The notes under the pieces are model-generated. The model did not search any database and was not told the origin of the DNA. It saw only the letters and a program-made list of their open reading frames with translations. 64,000 bases of DNA. Origin: Pseudobdellovibrionaceae bacterium (GTDB lineage Bacteria > Bdellovibrionota > Bdellovibrionia > Bdellovibrionales > Bdellovibrionaceae). The position numbers were made by a program, and so were the translations under genes. Shown here in pieces: positions 43,631 to 51,535 of this stretch (position 1 is its first letter; each line of letters starts with the position of its first letter). The stretch lies in assembly GCA_016719575.1 (NCBI GenBank), contig JADJYV010000013.1:620001-684000 (forward strand), read 5' to 3'.

Positions 43631-44911
43631 TTATGTCGATATAGAAAATTGTGTCTCGGAGTGGTAAGTGACCCGGCCTAATTTATCACCTTTGATCGGG
43701 CGAACAAATCGACATTCCACCATCACCACTGCGTACCTCTGGCCTTCGACAAGCTGCTTTGAAGAAAGGGACTCTTTTAAGACCCATAGCGCGACTTTGC
43801 GCACTTCCTCCTGAGGAACCAACTTTCCTCGTGAACGGTGGATGATCGCATGAGCACCTGGATAATCCTTTAAGTGCAACCAATAATCCCAAGCCTTTGC
43901 TTTCCGTAAAAGTTTTAAATTATCAGAAGCAGACTTGCCGCAGTAGGCAATGGCTCCCGATTCAAGATTCAACTTTCGCCCTTTGACCTCAACATATTGC
44001 ATTAGGTCGTCTAACCCCGATCGAACTAACAACTTTTCGTATTGTTCAAATGCCATTTCTTCGAGTTGAGAAATTTGTTCGAGCAGAATTTTTCTTCTTT
44101 CGCTCGTCCCTGCCGTCTTCGATTCTGCTTTCTTAGCCTTTTCAAATATCATTTGAATATTCGAAAAAATATTCTTTTTGAAGTCCAAATGCACTTGAAA
44201 CTCAGCTGGAATATTTTTTGGCGAAAATTCTTCTGGCAGGAGTGTCTTGAGAAATTCACCCTGCATAAAAAGACTGTTGGGATTGTTATCACTGATACTT
44301 TTTTCGATTTCAAAAAGAGCCTTTCTCTTTTTTTCAAGATCTTTGGTTCTCTTTTTTTCCCACTGAGTTTTGGGATCAATGGAAGGTCGCACGCCAGAAC
44401 TTAACAGCTTCATCCATTCTGCATGAATATCGTCAATCTTACGAGGCACAGGAAGATCCATTTTTTCATTCTGAAACTTAAGTTCTTTGGGCTTTTCCCA
44501 GGCAATTTTTTTGCCTTCTGACTGGACTAAAATATTAGCCTGCTTTGGGATGAGAACCACCTGAAGCTCAGTCGCCTTCTCACTACGACACAGTTCAATA
44601 TTTAAGACTCGACCATACTTCTCATCAATCGTTATTTTCCTTAAGGAAAGATTTTTTGCATGAGCGTTTAAAAATAAGGCAAGGGGTTTTGGCTTTGGGC
44701 CCTTCTTAAAGGGAGAACTCTCGCCATAAAACAAAAGACAAAATGGGCTCGCCGGATTCATATCCAAAACAAGCCAAAAGTGACCACCCCCTCTAAAACC
44801 CAGAGCCAAGCCTCGATCGTTTGATATGACTTCCTGCAACTGAGCTCCAACTAGTTTAGACTCAATGCTAGTGACAAAAGTCTGAAGCTCTAAAATACTC
44901 ATTGGTTTCAT
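43631..44911 (-). CDS. Short NFACT domain protein (RqcH/Rqc2-like)
   Basis: A 426-residue protein. The C-terminal NFACT-R domain is clear: DYWLHLKDYPGAHAIIHRS. The middle is a helical coiled coil (about 185-300). The N-terminal NFACT-N domain is shortened, and the Asp-Arg pair used by RqcH for alanine tailing on stalled 50S subunits reads Gly100-Arg101 (EKYGRVLNIEL). RqcH of Bacillus is about 570 residues. So ribosome-associated quality control without tailing, or another role, is possible. Alternative start four codons in. Confidence 0.82.
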   Translation of the reverse strand: MKPMSILELQTFVTSIESKLVGAQLQEVISNDRGLALGFRGGGHFWLVLDMNPASPFCLLFYGESSPFKKGPKPKPLALFLNAHAKNLSLRKITIDEKYGRVLNIELCRSEKATELQVVLIPKQANILVQSEGKKIAWEKPKELKFQNEKMDLPVPRKIDDIHAEWMKLLSSGVRPSIDPKTQWEKKRTKDLEKKRKALFEIEKSISDNNPNSLFMQGEFLKTLLPEEFSPKNIPAEFQVHLDFKKNIFSNIQMIFEKAKKAESKTAGTSERRKILLEQISQLEEMAFEQYEKLLVRSGLDDLMQYVEVKGRKLNLESGAIAYCGKSASDNLKLLRKAKAWDYWLHLKDYPGAHAIIHRSRGKLVPQEEVRKVALWVLKESLSSKQLVEGQRYAVVMVECRFVRPIKGDKLGRVTYHSETQFSIST

Positions 44912-44945
44912 TTAGTTTCCTATGGCCTTGCCGATAAGTGAGCAT

Positions 44946-45212
44946 ATGACATCAGATCTTCTCTTTCAAATATTTCAACAGCAGCTTCAAGATCCAAATT
45001 GTACTATTGACTGCTCTAAAGAGTTTATTCAAAAAGTGGTCGGAACATATATATTTATTCTTACAAGATCAGGAAATATTCCGCAGAATCAATTTGAGGG
45101 AATTGTCGAAGACCTTCAAGCAGAAGTCCTCGAGATGTTTCGCAAAAAAACCTACGGTTTTTATGATCTCAAGGAATATCGTCAGAACTCACGCGCCAAC
45201 AAGGGTGCTTAA
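44946..45212 (+). CDS. Small hypothetical protein
   Basis: An 88-residue, mainly helical soluble protein with two Cys near residues 19 and 23 and a basic C-terminus. No domain recognised. The ATG at 44946 has a modest AAGTGAG site; a start at 44922 (MALPISEH) would lack one. The 3' end lies four bases from the convergent methyltransferase stop. Function unknown. Confidence 0.55.
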   Translation: MTSDLLFQIFQQQLQDPNCTIDCSKEFIQKVVGTYIFILTRSGNIPQNQFEGIVEDLQAEVLEMFRKKTYGFYDLKEYRQNSRANKGA

Positions 45213-45216
45213 GCAT

Positions 45217-46101
45217 TTAAACACTCAATTTCTCAATCACACTAAAATAGAGTGGGCCAAACCCACATTGATCCGGAAAAAATGAAATCCCGTAGTCAGT
45301 CCGCTCTCCCAATGAATAGCTTTCTTGATGAATGAGCCGAATGGCCTCTTTTTTCTTTTTAAAGAGTTTATGAACAACCGCATCGTTTTCCTCTGGGTTA
45401 ATCGAACAGGTTGAATAAACAATTCGCCCCCCTGGCTTAAGTGCAAGTAGGGCCGCACTTAATAATGAATATTGGCGGATGGCGAGATGATCTCCTCGCC
45501 GAGGGCTCCACTCCTCTTGTGCCTTTTTATTTTCTAAAACATGGCGTTCGCCAGAGCAGGGGGCATCAAGTAAAACCCTATCAAAACTCTCGGGTTCACG
45601 AAGCCCAAACTGAACCCCATCTCTTCCTGTCACCCAAACTCGATCTCGAACAGCGCGAGGCACGTAGTTTTGAATAACTTTCTTTAGCCGCTCTCGCCTC
45701 TCCGACGACAAATCGTTTGCGAAAATTTCGCCGCCTTTCGCCAGCGCTTCTATCAAAATAAGTGTTTTGCCCCCAGGAGCTGCACACATATCTAAAACGC
45801 GATCCCCCGGTTGAACCTCAAGAGCCCGAGCAACAATCACACTGGCTGGGTCCATAATATAAATATCTAAAAGATTTTCTTCTGTTCTTATAGGAGCAGT
45901 TGATTTTCCTGCGTCGATCCAATAGCAATTACTCAAGGCAGGATGAATTTTCTCAGCCTCTTCGCCGAGAATTTCATTTGAAAAAGTCCATAAACTCCTT
46001 CTCGCAACTTGTCGTTCTGGGCGCAGAAGAGCTTCGAATAAATTTCCCCAGCGGGAACCATAAATTGATTCAAAATGTTTGTAAAAGCTTCTCTCGGGCA
46101 C
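45217..46101 (-). CDS. RsmB/NOP family m5C RNA methyltransferase, without the NusB-like domain
   Basis: A 294-residue SAM enzyme. Motif I is VLDMCAAPGGKT, the first Cys motif is DAPCSGE and the catalytic Cys motif is YSTCSINPEEND. It methylates cytosine C5 in rRNA or tRNA. Classical RsmB (about 430 residues) carries an N-terminal NusB domain, which is absent; only a short N-terminal helper region remains, so the target may differ. GTG at 46101 overlaps the phoR stop by one base (TAGTG), with AAGGA before it, so it is coupled to phoR. Confidence 0.88.
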   Translation of the reverse strand: MPERSFYKHFESIYGSRWGNLFEALLRPERQVARRSLWTFSNEILGEEAEKIHPALSNCYWIDAGKSTAPIRTEENLLDIYIMDPASVIVARALEVQPGDRVLDMCAAPGGKTLILIEALAKGGEIFANDLSSERRERLKKVIQNYVPRAVRDRVWVTGRDGVQFGLREPESFDRVLLDAPCSGERHVLENKKAQEEWSPRRGDHLAIRQYSLLSAALLALKPGGRIVYSTCSINPEENDAVVHKLFKKKKEAIRLIHQESYSLGERTDYGISFFPDQCGFGPLYFSVIEKLSV

Positions 46102-47534
46102 TAAGAGTTCCTTCGATTTGGAAATGTGCAAATAAACTCGGAGCCCTTTCCGACTTGGCTCTTGATCTGAACCGTCCCGCCGTGTCCATGCATAATATGT
46201 TTTACGATCGCAAGACCTAAACCTGTTCCGCCTACATCTCGAGAACGGCCCTTGTCGATTCGGTAAAAGCGCTCAAAGAGACGGTCATGATGTTCTTCAG
46301 GAATTCCAGGACCATCATCAATGACCCGTAAGATAACAGCCCCCCGTTCGTCAAGGCTCCACCGTATTTGTACTGTTTTTCCGCTAGCAATATACTTAAC
46401 AGCATTTGAAACAAGATTTCGCAGAACCTGTTCAACTTTTCTTTGATCAGCATAAAAACTTGGCATTTCTTGGGCCCCAACAACAATCACAACTTGGTTC
46501 TTTTCGCGCACAATAGGTGCCAATTCGGAAACAATATGTTCAGAAATCAGCAGGGGATTTACAGGATCAATTTTAAGCTCAGGATTCGACTCAAGGGTTG
46601 AAATGCTCAGCAAGTCAGTAACAAGTTCCGTCAGTCGCTCAACATTTCTAGAAATGATATCAACAAATTTTACTGCTTGATCAAATTGACCGCTATTCAC
46701 ATCCGACTTGAGGGTGTCGACATATCCCTTTATAGAGGTTAGCGGAGTTCGGAGCTCATGAGAAGCATTGCCTACGAACTCGATTCGCACAAGCTCCGCC
46801 CTTTTAAGTTCCGTTATGTCATGAAAAATCCCCATGGCACCATAGACCTCAGAACTATTATTTTTTCTTAGAGGATTCACAGAAACAGAAAAATAACGCA
46901 CATTCTTTTCTAATTTGGTTTCTAACTTTGTACTAACTTTAAATGTCCGACCTTCAGTGAGTGCGCGCAAAAAACCCTCATGAATCTCTGGTTGCCTGAA
47001 AACATCTGCTAACAGCAACTGCGAATTCATCTGACTTGATTCTAAAAAGTGGGTCGCGAACTGAGAGTTAAAGTACAATACTTTCATTTCAGGGCTAATA
47101 CTAACCAATCCTTCTTGAACAGCACTCATAAACGCCTGTGTCTCTTCTCGTTCCCTTTGAAGTTGATCCAAGCGTTTCTTCATTTTTCTATGAATACGAT
47201 TAAGGGCATTTTCTACTTGGGCGTATTCTCCAAGCTCTTCATCCAATAAATCCTCGTCATCCTCATTTGAGTTGTCGAATTTTTTGCTCGCAATTCGAAA
47301 GGCCTTAAGCATAACTTTTTGCAAAGGCCGACTAAACTTCCAAGCAACAACCCCCGATAGAATAAGAGATGCAAAAAAATACTGTCCGACAATCGACCAA
47401 AAGTAGAACGCCCCAAATGGCCGCTCTACGCTCACAACACTCAAAGTGATTAAGAATAAAAGGTTATAGAGAACCACTTGGTAGAGATAAAACTGCCAGA
47501 ATATAGTCCACGGAAAACGAACCGGAGGCTTCAT
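46101..47534 (-). CDS. phoR: PhoR-type sensor histidine kinase
   Basis: A 477-residue kinase with two N-terminal membrane helices (about 9-33 and 40-62), then a HAMP-like linker, a PAS domain (about 130-230), the H-box SHELRTPLTSIKGY, the N-box, DDGPGIPEEH and GGTGLGLAIVKHI. The short extracytoplasmic loop fits PhoR, which senses phosphate through the transporter and PhoU rather than a ligand. It overlaps phoB by ATGA. The location with phoB/phoU supports the name. Confidence 0.92.
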   Translation of the reverse strand: MKPPVRFPWTIFWQFYLYQVVLYNLLFLITLSVVSVERPFGAFYFWSIVGQYFFASLILSGVVAWKFSRPLQKVMLKAFRIASKKFDNSNEDDEDLLDEELGEYAQVENALNRIHRKMKKRLDQLQREREETQAFMSAVQEGLVSISPEMKVLYFNSQFATHFLESSQMNSQLLLADVFRQPEIHEGFLRALTEGRTFKVSTKLETKLEKNVRYFSVSVNPLRKNNSSEVYGAMGIFHDITELKRAELVRIEFVGNASHELRTPLTSIKGYVDTLKSDVNSGQFDQAVKFVDIISRNVERLTELVTDLLSISTLESNPELKIDPVNPLLISEHIVSELAPIVREKNQVVIVVGAQEMPSFYADQRKVEQVLRNLVSNAVKYIASGKTVQIRWSLDERGAVILRVIDDGPGIPEEHHDRLFERFYRIDKGRSRDVGGTGLGLAIVKHIMHGHGGTVQIKSQVGKGSEFICTFPNRRNS

Positions 47535-48244
47535 ATCGAATCCATTTTTACTCGATATCCCACTCCTCGAATGGTTTCAATATTATCGCTCCAGGCTCCC
47601 AGTTTTTTTCTCAAACCAAAAACATGAGTATCGATGGTGCGCCCGGTTACATTGATCCCTTCACCCTGTATGTTTTCAATAAGCTGATCGCGAGTCAGAA
47701 CTCGCCCCTGACTCTCAAGCATTGTTGTTAACAACTTGAACTCAGAGGGAGTTAAATGCAATGGCTCGTCGCCGACTTTAACTTCGTAGGATTTAAGATT
47801 TACAACAAGTTTTCCAACAGATATTCGATCTGAATTTTTGGGCTCAGCTTGGACGCTGACGTTTCGTCTCAAGAGCGCACGAACTCGTGCCATAAAAATA
47901 TTTGGGTCAAATGGCTTCGTGATATAATCATCGGCACCTTTTTCAAGTCCACTTACTATCTCTGAAGGTTCTGTTTTTGCAGTCACCATCAAAATACTTG
48001 GGCTCTCACCACTCTTTTTGAGTGCCTCAAGCAGCTCAAAACCACTCATTCCTGGGAGCATCCAGTCTAAAACAATCAAGCTGTAATTATTTTTACTGAG
48101 CTGACTTTGAGCTTCTTCTGCCGAAGCACATTCAGTCACCTTAAACCCTTGCCTCAGCAAATGTAAGGCTATGAGCTCGCGAATCTCCCGCTCATCTTCT
48201 ACAACCAAAATATTTGTTTTAGGGTCTAGTGAACTTCCCACCAT
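47531..48244 (-). CDS. phoB: PhoB-type response regulator
   Basis: About 237 residues: receiver domain with the phospho-acceptor Asp in IVLDWMLPGM and the Lys in MVTAKTE, and a C-terminal winged-helix DNA-binding domain (LTPSEFKLL; TIDTHVFGLRKKLG). The frame extends upstream to 48310, but AAGGA eight bases before the ATG at 48244 marks the likely start, which overlaps phoU by 26 bases. Binds Pho boxes to activate phosphate-starvation genes. Confidence 0.93.
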   Translation of the reverse strand: MVGSSLDPKTNILVVEDEREIRELIALHLLRQGFKVTECASAEEAQSQLSKNNYSLIVLDWMLPGMSGFELLEALKKSGESPSILMVTAKTEPSEIVSGLEKGADDYITKPFDPNIFMARVRALLRRNVSVQAEPKNSDRISVGKLVVNLKSYEVKVGDEPLHLTPSEFKLLTTMLESQGRVLTRDQLIENIQGEGINVTGRTIDTHVFGLRKKLGAWSDNIETIRGVGYRVKMDSI

Positions 48245-48887
48245 GTCTAACATCCTTACCTGTAAATGCAAAAATAACATCTTCGGCAATATTCGTTGCG
48301 TGGTCACCAAGGCGTTCTAAATTACGCGCAACCAAAATCAAGTCTAAACAGGCTTCAACATCCTGAGATGAAGTTTTCATATGGCTCAATTGGTCTTTAA
48401 AGACCTTATTTTTCAAACAGTCAACTTCGTCGTCCATGAGTAAAATACGCTTCGCAAGTTCAACGTCGCCGCGAACAAAACAATCGAGAGATTCCTTGAC
48501 CATCGAGCGAGCCACCTCTGACATTTTGCTAATATCAGCGAGCGTGTTCAAAGGCTTCCGAGCTAAATAATCTTTACCCGTATGTGCGATGTTGACACAT
48601 TGGTCTCCCATACGCTCAAGGTCTGTATTGATCTTTACGATAGATAAAATCAATCGGAGATCTTTGGCAACAGGTCCTTGCTTTGCAAGCAAAGCTAAGC
48701 AAGCGTTGTCGACTGCAATGTGCCCTTCATTTATTTTCTTTTCAATTTCATGAACTAAGTTAAAACTCTCTGAATTGCGAGAAATCAAGGCAACCGTGGC
48801 CTCACTCAGAGCTCTCTCGACGTGACCGCCCATAACTAAAATTAGCCTTTTGAGCTCGTCTAACTGGGCATCAATTGTTCTTTCCAC
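48219..48887 (-). CDS. phoU: Phosphate signalling regulator PhoU
   Basis: A 222-residue helical protein with two PhoU repeats: each has an E/DxxxD metal-binding motif, such as LERMGDQCVNIA and LERLGDHATNIAEDV. PhoU keeps PhoR in the inactive state when phosphate is plentiful and controls phosphate uptake. Start is GTG with AGGAG five bases before. No pst transporter genes are present in the window. A candidate Pho box lies upstream. Confidence 0.95.
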   Translation of the reverse strand: MERTIDAQLDELKRLILVMGGHVERALSEATVALISRNSESFNLVHEIEKKINEGHIAVDNACLALLAKQGPVAKDLRLILSIVKINTDLERMGDQCVNIAHTGKDYLARKPLNTLADISKMSEVARSMVKESLDCFVRGDVELAKRILLMDDEVDCLKNKVFKDQLSHMKTSSQDVEACLDLILVARNLERLGDHATNIAEDVIFAFTGKDVRHGGKFTRP

Positions 48888-48943
48888 TATGGCTCCTGTT
48901 CCTTTATTTACTACTTAAGTTGAACTTAAAATGCAAATGACAA

Positions 48944-48977
48944 ATGCTAACTTAAAACCCTAACAATATCCTAACAA
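48944..48977 (-). promoter_or_regulatory. Candidate Pho box and promoter for phoU-phoB-phoR
   Basis: On the minus strand TTGTTAG occurs twice (48977-48971 and 48966-48960), separated by 4 bases, i.e. 11-bp spacing as in tandem Pho-box heptads (CTGTCAT consensus; TGTxA is shared). Ten bases after the second comes TAGCAT (48949-48944) as a -10 box. The phoU GTG is about 57 bases downstream. This would give PhoB autoregulation. Promising but unproved. Confidence 0.45.
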
Positions 48978-48982
48978 TTCCT

Positions 48983-50041
48983 TCAAAAACTAACTTGCGT
49001 TGCAAAAACAAACTGACTTGCATCCCTAGGCGAAGCCATAAATTGCTCACTGTAATGAGTGTACTCGTAAGAAAGCGCTAAAAAAATATCCTCAGCAAGA
49101 TTATGAGAAAATCCACCAGTCCAGTCCTGCAAAGTTTTCTGAGAGTCCTCCTTGATGGGATTTAGCCAGTCGCCCCTAACAAACACCTGCCACTTGTCAC
49201 TAACAACGATTTTAGCCAGCAAGCTGACTCCCTGCCCAGCAACATTGTTCCCATTTAGAGCAGCAGCGTCAACTCCACCTCCGAGCTTAAGAGCCGTGAT
49301 GGCTTCCGCTGGATCTTGGGTCACGAAATATTCTAACGCAAAAAGACCAGACTCTGTCTGATAACCAATTTGACTCGCCAATCGCCTCTTCTCGTTGATT
49401 TTTTCATCATAGTGATCGTAATAACCCTGTGTAATGTTGAGGAGAGCATACAGGGGGGCCATCTTGTTGAGATTTATAACCAACTGAACTTGCTTCCGGG
49501 CCCCCACCTCATCGCTCTCTAGCCCCTCTCCATTAGAAAAAATAATTCCCCAAGTACCCAGTTCGGCAGAAAGTCCCGCCTGATACATCAAGCCAAGGTC
49601 AGACCAGGACATATAGCCGTACTTAAGGAGGGGCAAAAAACTTGGCAAGCCCCAGATGTCAAATCCCCAGTGTTCCTTTTGAGCCTCAATCCAGTAATTC
49701 GGAACTAATCCATACCGAATCTCTGAAGCCGCAGCTAGCGGACTTACCAAGCTTAGATAGGCTTCCTTCAACTGAGTATCGTATCGTTTTGAACCTGAAT
49801 CTCTACGCTCTGCAGACTCTAACTGAAAAAATAACTCATTGTTTTCACGGAGCGGCACTTCAACATCTAACCTAAGAGAAGGAATACTAAAAGCCAAGGT
49901 TCCCTGATCGCGCGTCGGTAATTGGTAAAGAGTTGCCGCCAAATTCAACTCTCCACTAATATCGATTTCGGACGCGCCAACAACACCCCCGCCTACGCCG
50001 AGAAAGGTCATCAAAAATAAATGAAATTTGATTTTTTTCAT
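48983..50041 (-). CDS. Outer-membrane porin-like beta-barrel protein
   Basis: A 352-residue protein with a signal peptide (residues 1-23) and alternating hydrophobic beta strands, ending in a terminal Phe (TQVSF), typical of outer-membrane barrels. Its place between ppx and phoU suggests a phosphate- or polyphosphate-linked porin of the OprO/OprP kind, but motif evidence for that family is not clear to me. The ribosome binding site is weak; it is divergent from ppx over 45 bases. Confidence 0.78.
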   Translation of the reverse strand: MKKIKFHLFLMTFLGVGGGVVGASEIDISGELNLAATLYQLPTRDQGTLAFSIPSLRLDVEVPLRENNELFFQLESAERRDSGSKRYDTQLKEAYLSLVSPLAAASEIRYGLVPNYWIEAQKEHWGFDIWGLPSFLPLLKYGYMSWSDLGLMYQAGLSAELGTWGIIFSNGEGLESDEVGARKQVQLVINLNKMAPLYALLNITQGYYDHYDEKINEKRRLASQIGYQTESGLFALEYFVTQDPAEAITALKLGGGVDAAALNGNNVAGQGVSLLAKIVVSDKWQVFVRGDWLNPIKEDSQKTLQDWTGGFSHNLAEDIFLALSYEYTHYSEQFMASPRDASQFVFATQVSF

Positions 50042-50086
50042 AAATCAAATGCTGACACCGATTAGTCTCTGTCGCAAGATATTCAT

Positions 50087-51001
50087 ATGTTATCAAGATT
50101 TTCCTCTATAGATATTGGCTCAAATGCGATCCGCATGATCGTTGGAGAGACTCAAAACTCAAACCTCAGGGTTCTGAAAAAGCTACGTGCCCCCATTCGA
50201 CTTGGACGTGATGTCTTTCTAAGCACCGAAATTTCAAAACAAAATATCGATGAAACCGTGGACGCCTTCAAAACCTTCGCCAAAACCAATCGCGAATACA
50301 ACGTTGTTCGCTGCAGAGCTGTCGCAACCAGCGCCGTTCGTGAGGCAAAAAACAGAGATCTTCTTATAAAAAAAGTTTTTGCAGAGACTAAAATTCCCAT
50401 CGAAGTGATAGATGGAGTCGAAGAAGCCCGACTTGTCCACAACGCCATCCGAAGAGAAATTGATCTCGAAAAAAAATGCATTCTCTCCATAGACATCGGA
50501 GGTGGAAGCGTCGAAATTACCTTTTCAGAAAATGGCATGATGAGTGCGACCGAAAGCTTTCCTATGGGCACCGTTCGGATTCTCGACCAAATGACAAAAA
50601 GAAAGCTCTCTGAAAATCAATTAAACGTCATCCTTGGTGAATTTGTCGTTCCCCTCACGAATTACTTAGACTCTCATGTTCACTCCGCACCCCTTCATTT
50701 TGCCGTGGGAACTGGGGGAAATTTGGAATGCATGGCCCAGCTCAAGACCAAAATGCTAAAAAAGACGCCAGCAACCTATCTAAGCCTTAGAGAACTCAGA
50801 GAGATAGCCGACAGATTAAGTGTCATGACTTATAAAGAGCGAATCGAAAAATTGGGATTGCGAGCCGACCGTTCAGACGTTATTCTGCCTGCAACGCTTT
50901 TGGTGCAAACTATTTTACGTCAAGCGCGAATCGAAAAAATTTTTATTCCTAATGTGGGCCTTCGCGATGGATTGCTTTGGTCCACAGCAGGGCTTAGTTA
51001 A
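50087..51001 (+). CDS. ppx: Exopolyphosphatase / Ppx-GppA family phosphatase
   Basis: A 304-residue member of the sugar kinase/HSP70-fold Ppx/GppA family. It begins SSIDIGSNAIRMIVGE with the phosphate loop, has the second phosphate motif SIDIGGGSVEI at about residues 132-142, and the VGTGGN motif near 206. It is the short form, lacking the C-terminal HD-like region of E. coli Ppx. It removes terminal phosphates from polyphosphate or pppGpp. Surrounded by polyphosphate and Pho genes, which supports a role in polyphosphate turnover. Confidence 0.9.
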   Translation: MLSRFSSIDIGSNAIRMIVGETQNSNLRVLKKLRAPIRLGRDVFLSTEISKQNIDETVDAFKTFAKTNREYNVVRCRAVATSAVREAKNRDLLIKKVFAETKIPIEVIDGVEEARLVHNAIRREIDLEKKCILSIDIGGGSVEITFSENGMMSATESFPMGTVRILDQMTKRKLSENQLNVILGEFVVPLTNYLDSHVHSAPLHFAVGTGGNLECMAQLKTKMLKKTPATYLSLRELREIADRLSVMTYKERIEKLGLRADRSDVILPATLLVQTILRQARIEKIFIPNVGLRDGLLWSTAGLS

Positions 51002-51005
51002 AAAC

Positions 51006-51512
51006 TCAACCTAGAATTTGATGTGGCTGTAGTAGCCACGTGAGCCGAGCGGTCCCCGCGGCGATGTTTTTAAAACTCGCAACCTTAAGGCATAAAACTC
51101 CGCCCTTTTTAAGCTCTAGAATCGGTTCCACTTCGCCAGTTATCAGAAAAGTTGCAAAGACACTTAGCTGCGGCTCGTGCCCCACAACTATAATACGCTG
51201 ATGTTGGTCTGCATGAGCGCGCAGCCATCGCTTAAAGGCCTGAGGTGGACTTGATGGTACCAACTCCGCTGCCTCAACAACTTTTGTGTCGAAAAAAATT
51301 TGCGACACCACTTCGGCTGTTTGACGAGCGCGCACAAAGGGACTTGAGACAATCAAATCCGCGTGCTCAAACCACTCAGTCAGTTGTATTGAAATTTTCT
51401 GAATTTTCTTTCGTCCCTTCAAGGTCAGTGGACGCAAATGATCTTCAAGATTTTTTTTTGCAAAAACCTGGCGTTCTTCGGCGATTCCATGCCTCATCAA
51501 AATCAAATCCAT
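51006..51512 (-). CDS. sixA: Phosphohistidine phosphatase SixA-like
   Basis: A 168-residue histidine phosphatase. The RHG motif LMRHGIAEE at residues 5-13 carries the nucleophilic His, and the second His is in VVGHEPQLSVF. SixA removes phosphate from His of phosphotransfer domains such as PtsO/NPr. GAGG precedes the ATG. It follows ppk1 by 23 bases in the same direction, so they are co-expressed; whether its substrate is a phosphohistidine of PPK is an open question. Confidence 0.88.
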   Translation of the reverse strand: MDLILMRHGIAEERQVFAKKNLEDHLRPLTLKGRKKIQKISIQLTEWFEHADLIVSSPFVRARQTAEVVSQIFFDTKVVEAAELVPSSPPQAFKRWLRAHADQHQRIIVVGHEPQLSVFATFLITGEVEPILELKKGGVLCLKVASFKNIAAGTARLTWLLQPHQILG

Positions 51513-51535
51513 TTCTACCTCACATCAACCACCCA

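Noticed and set aside
48247..48310. Upstream extension of the phoB frame
   Set aside because: Lies inside phoU and adds residues not found in PhoB proteins.
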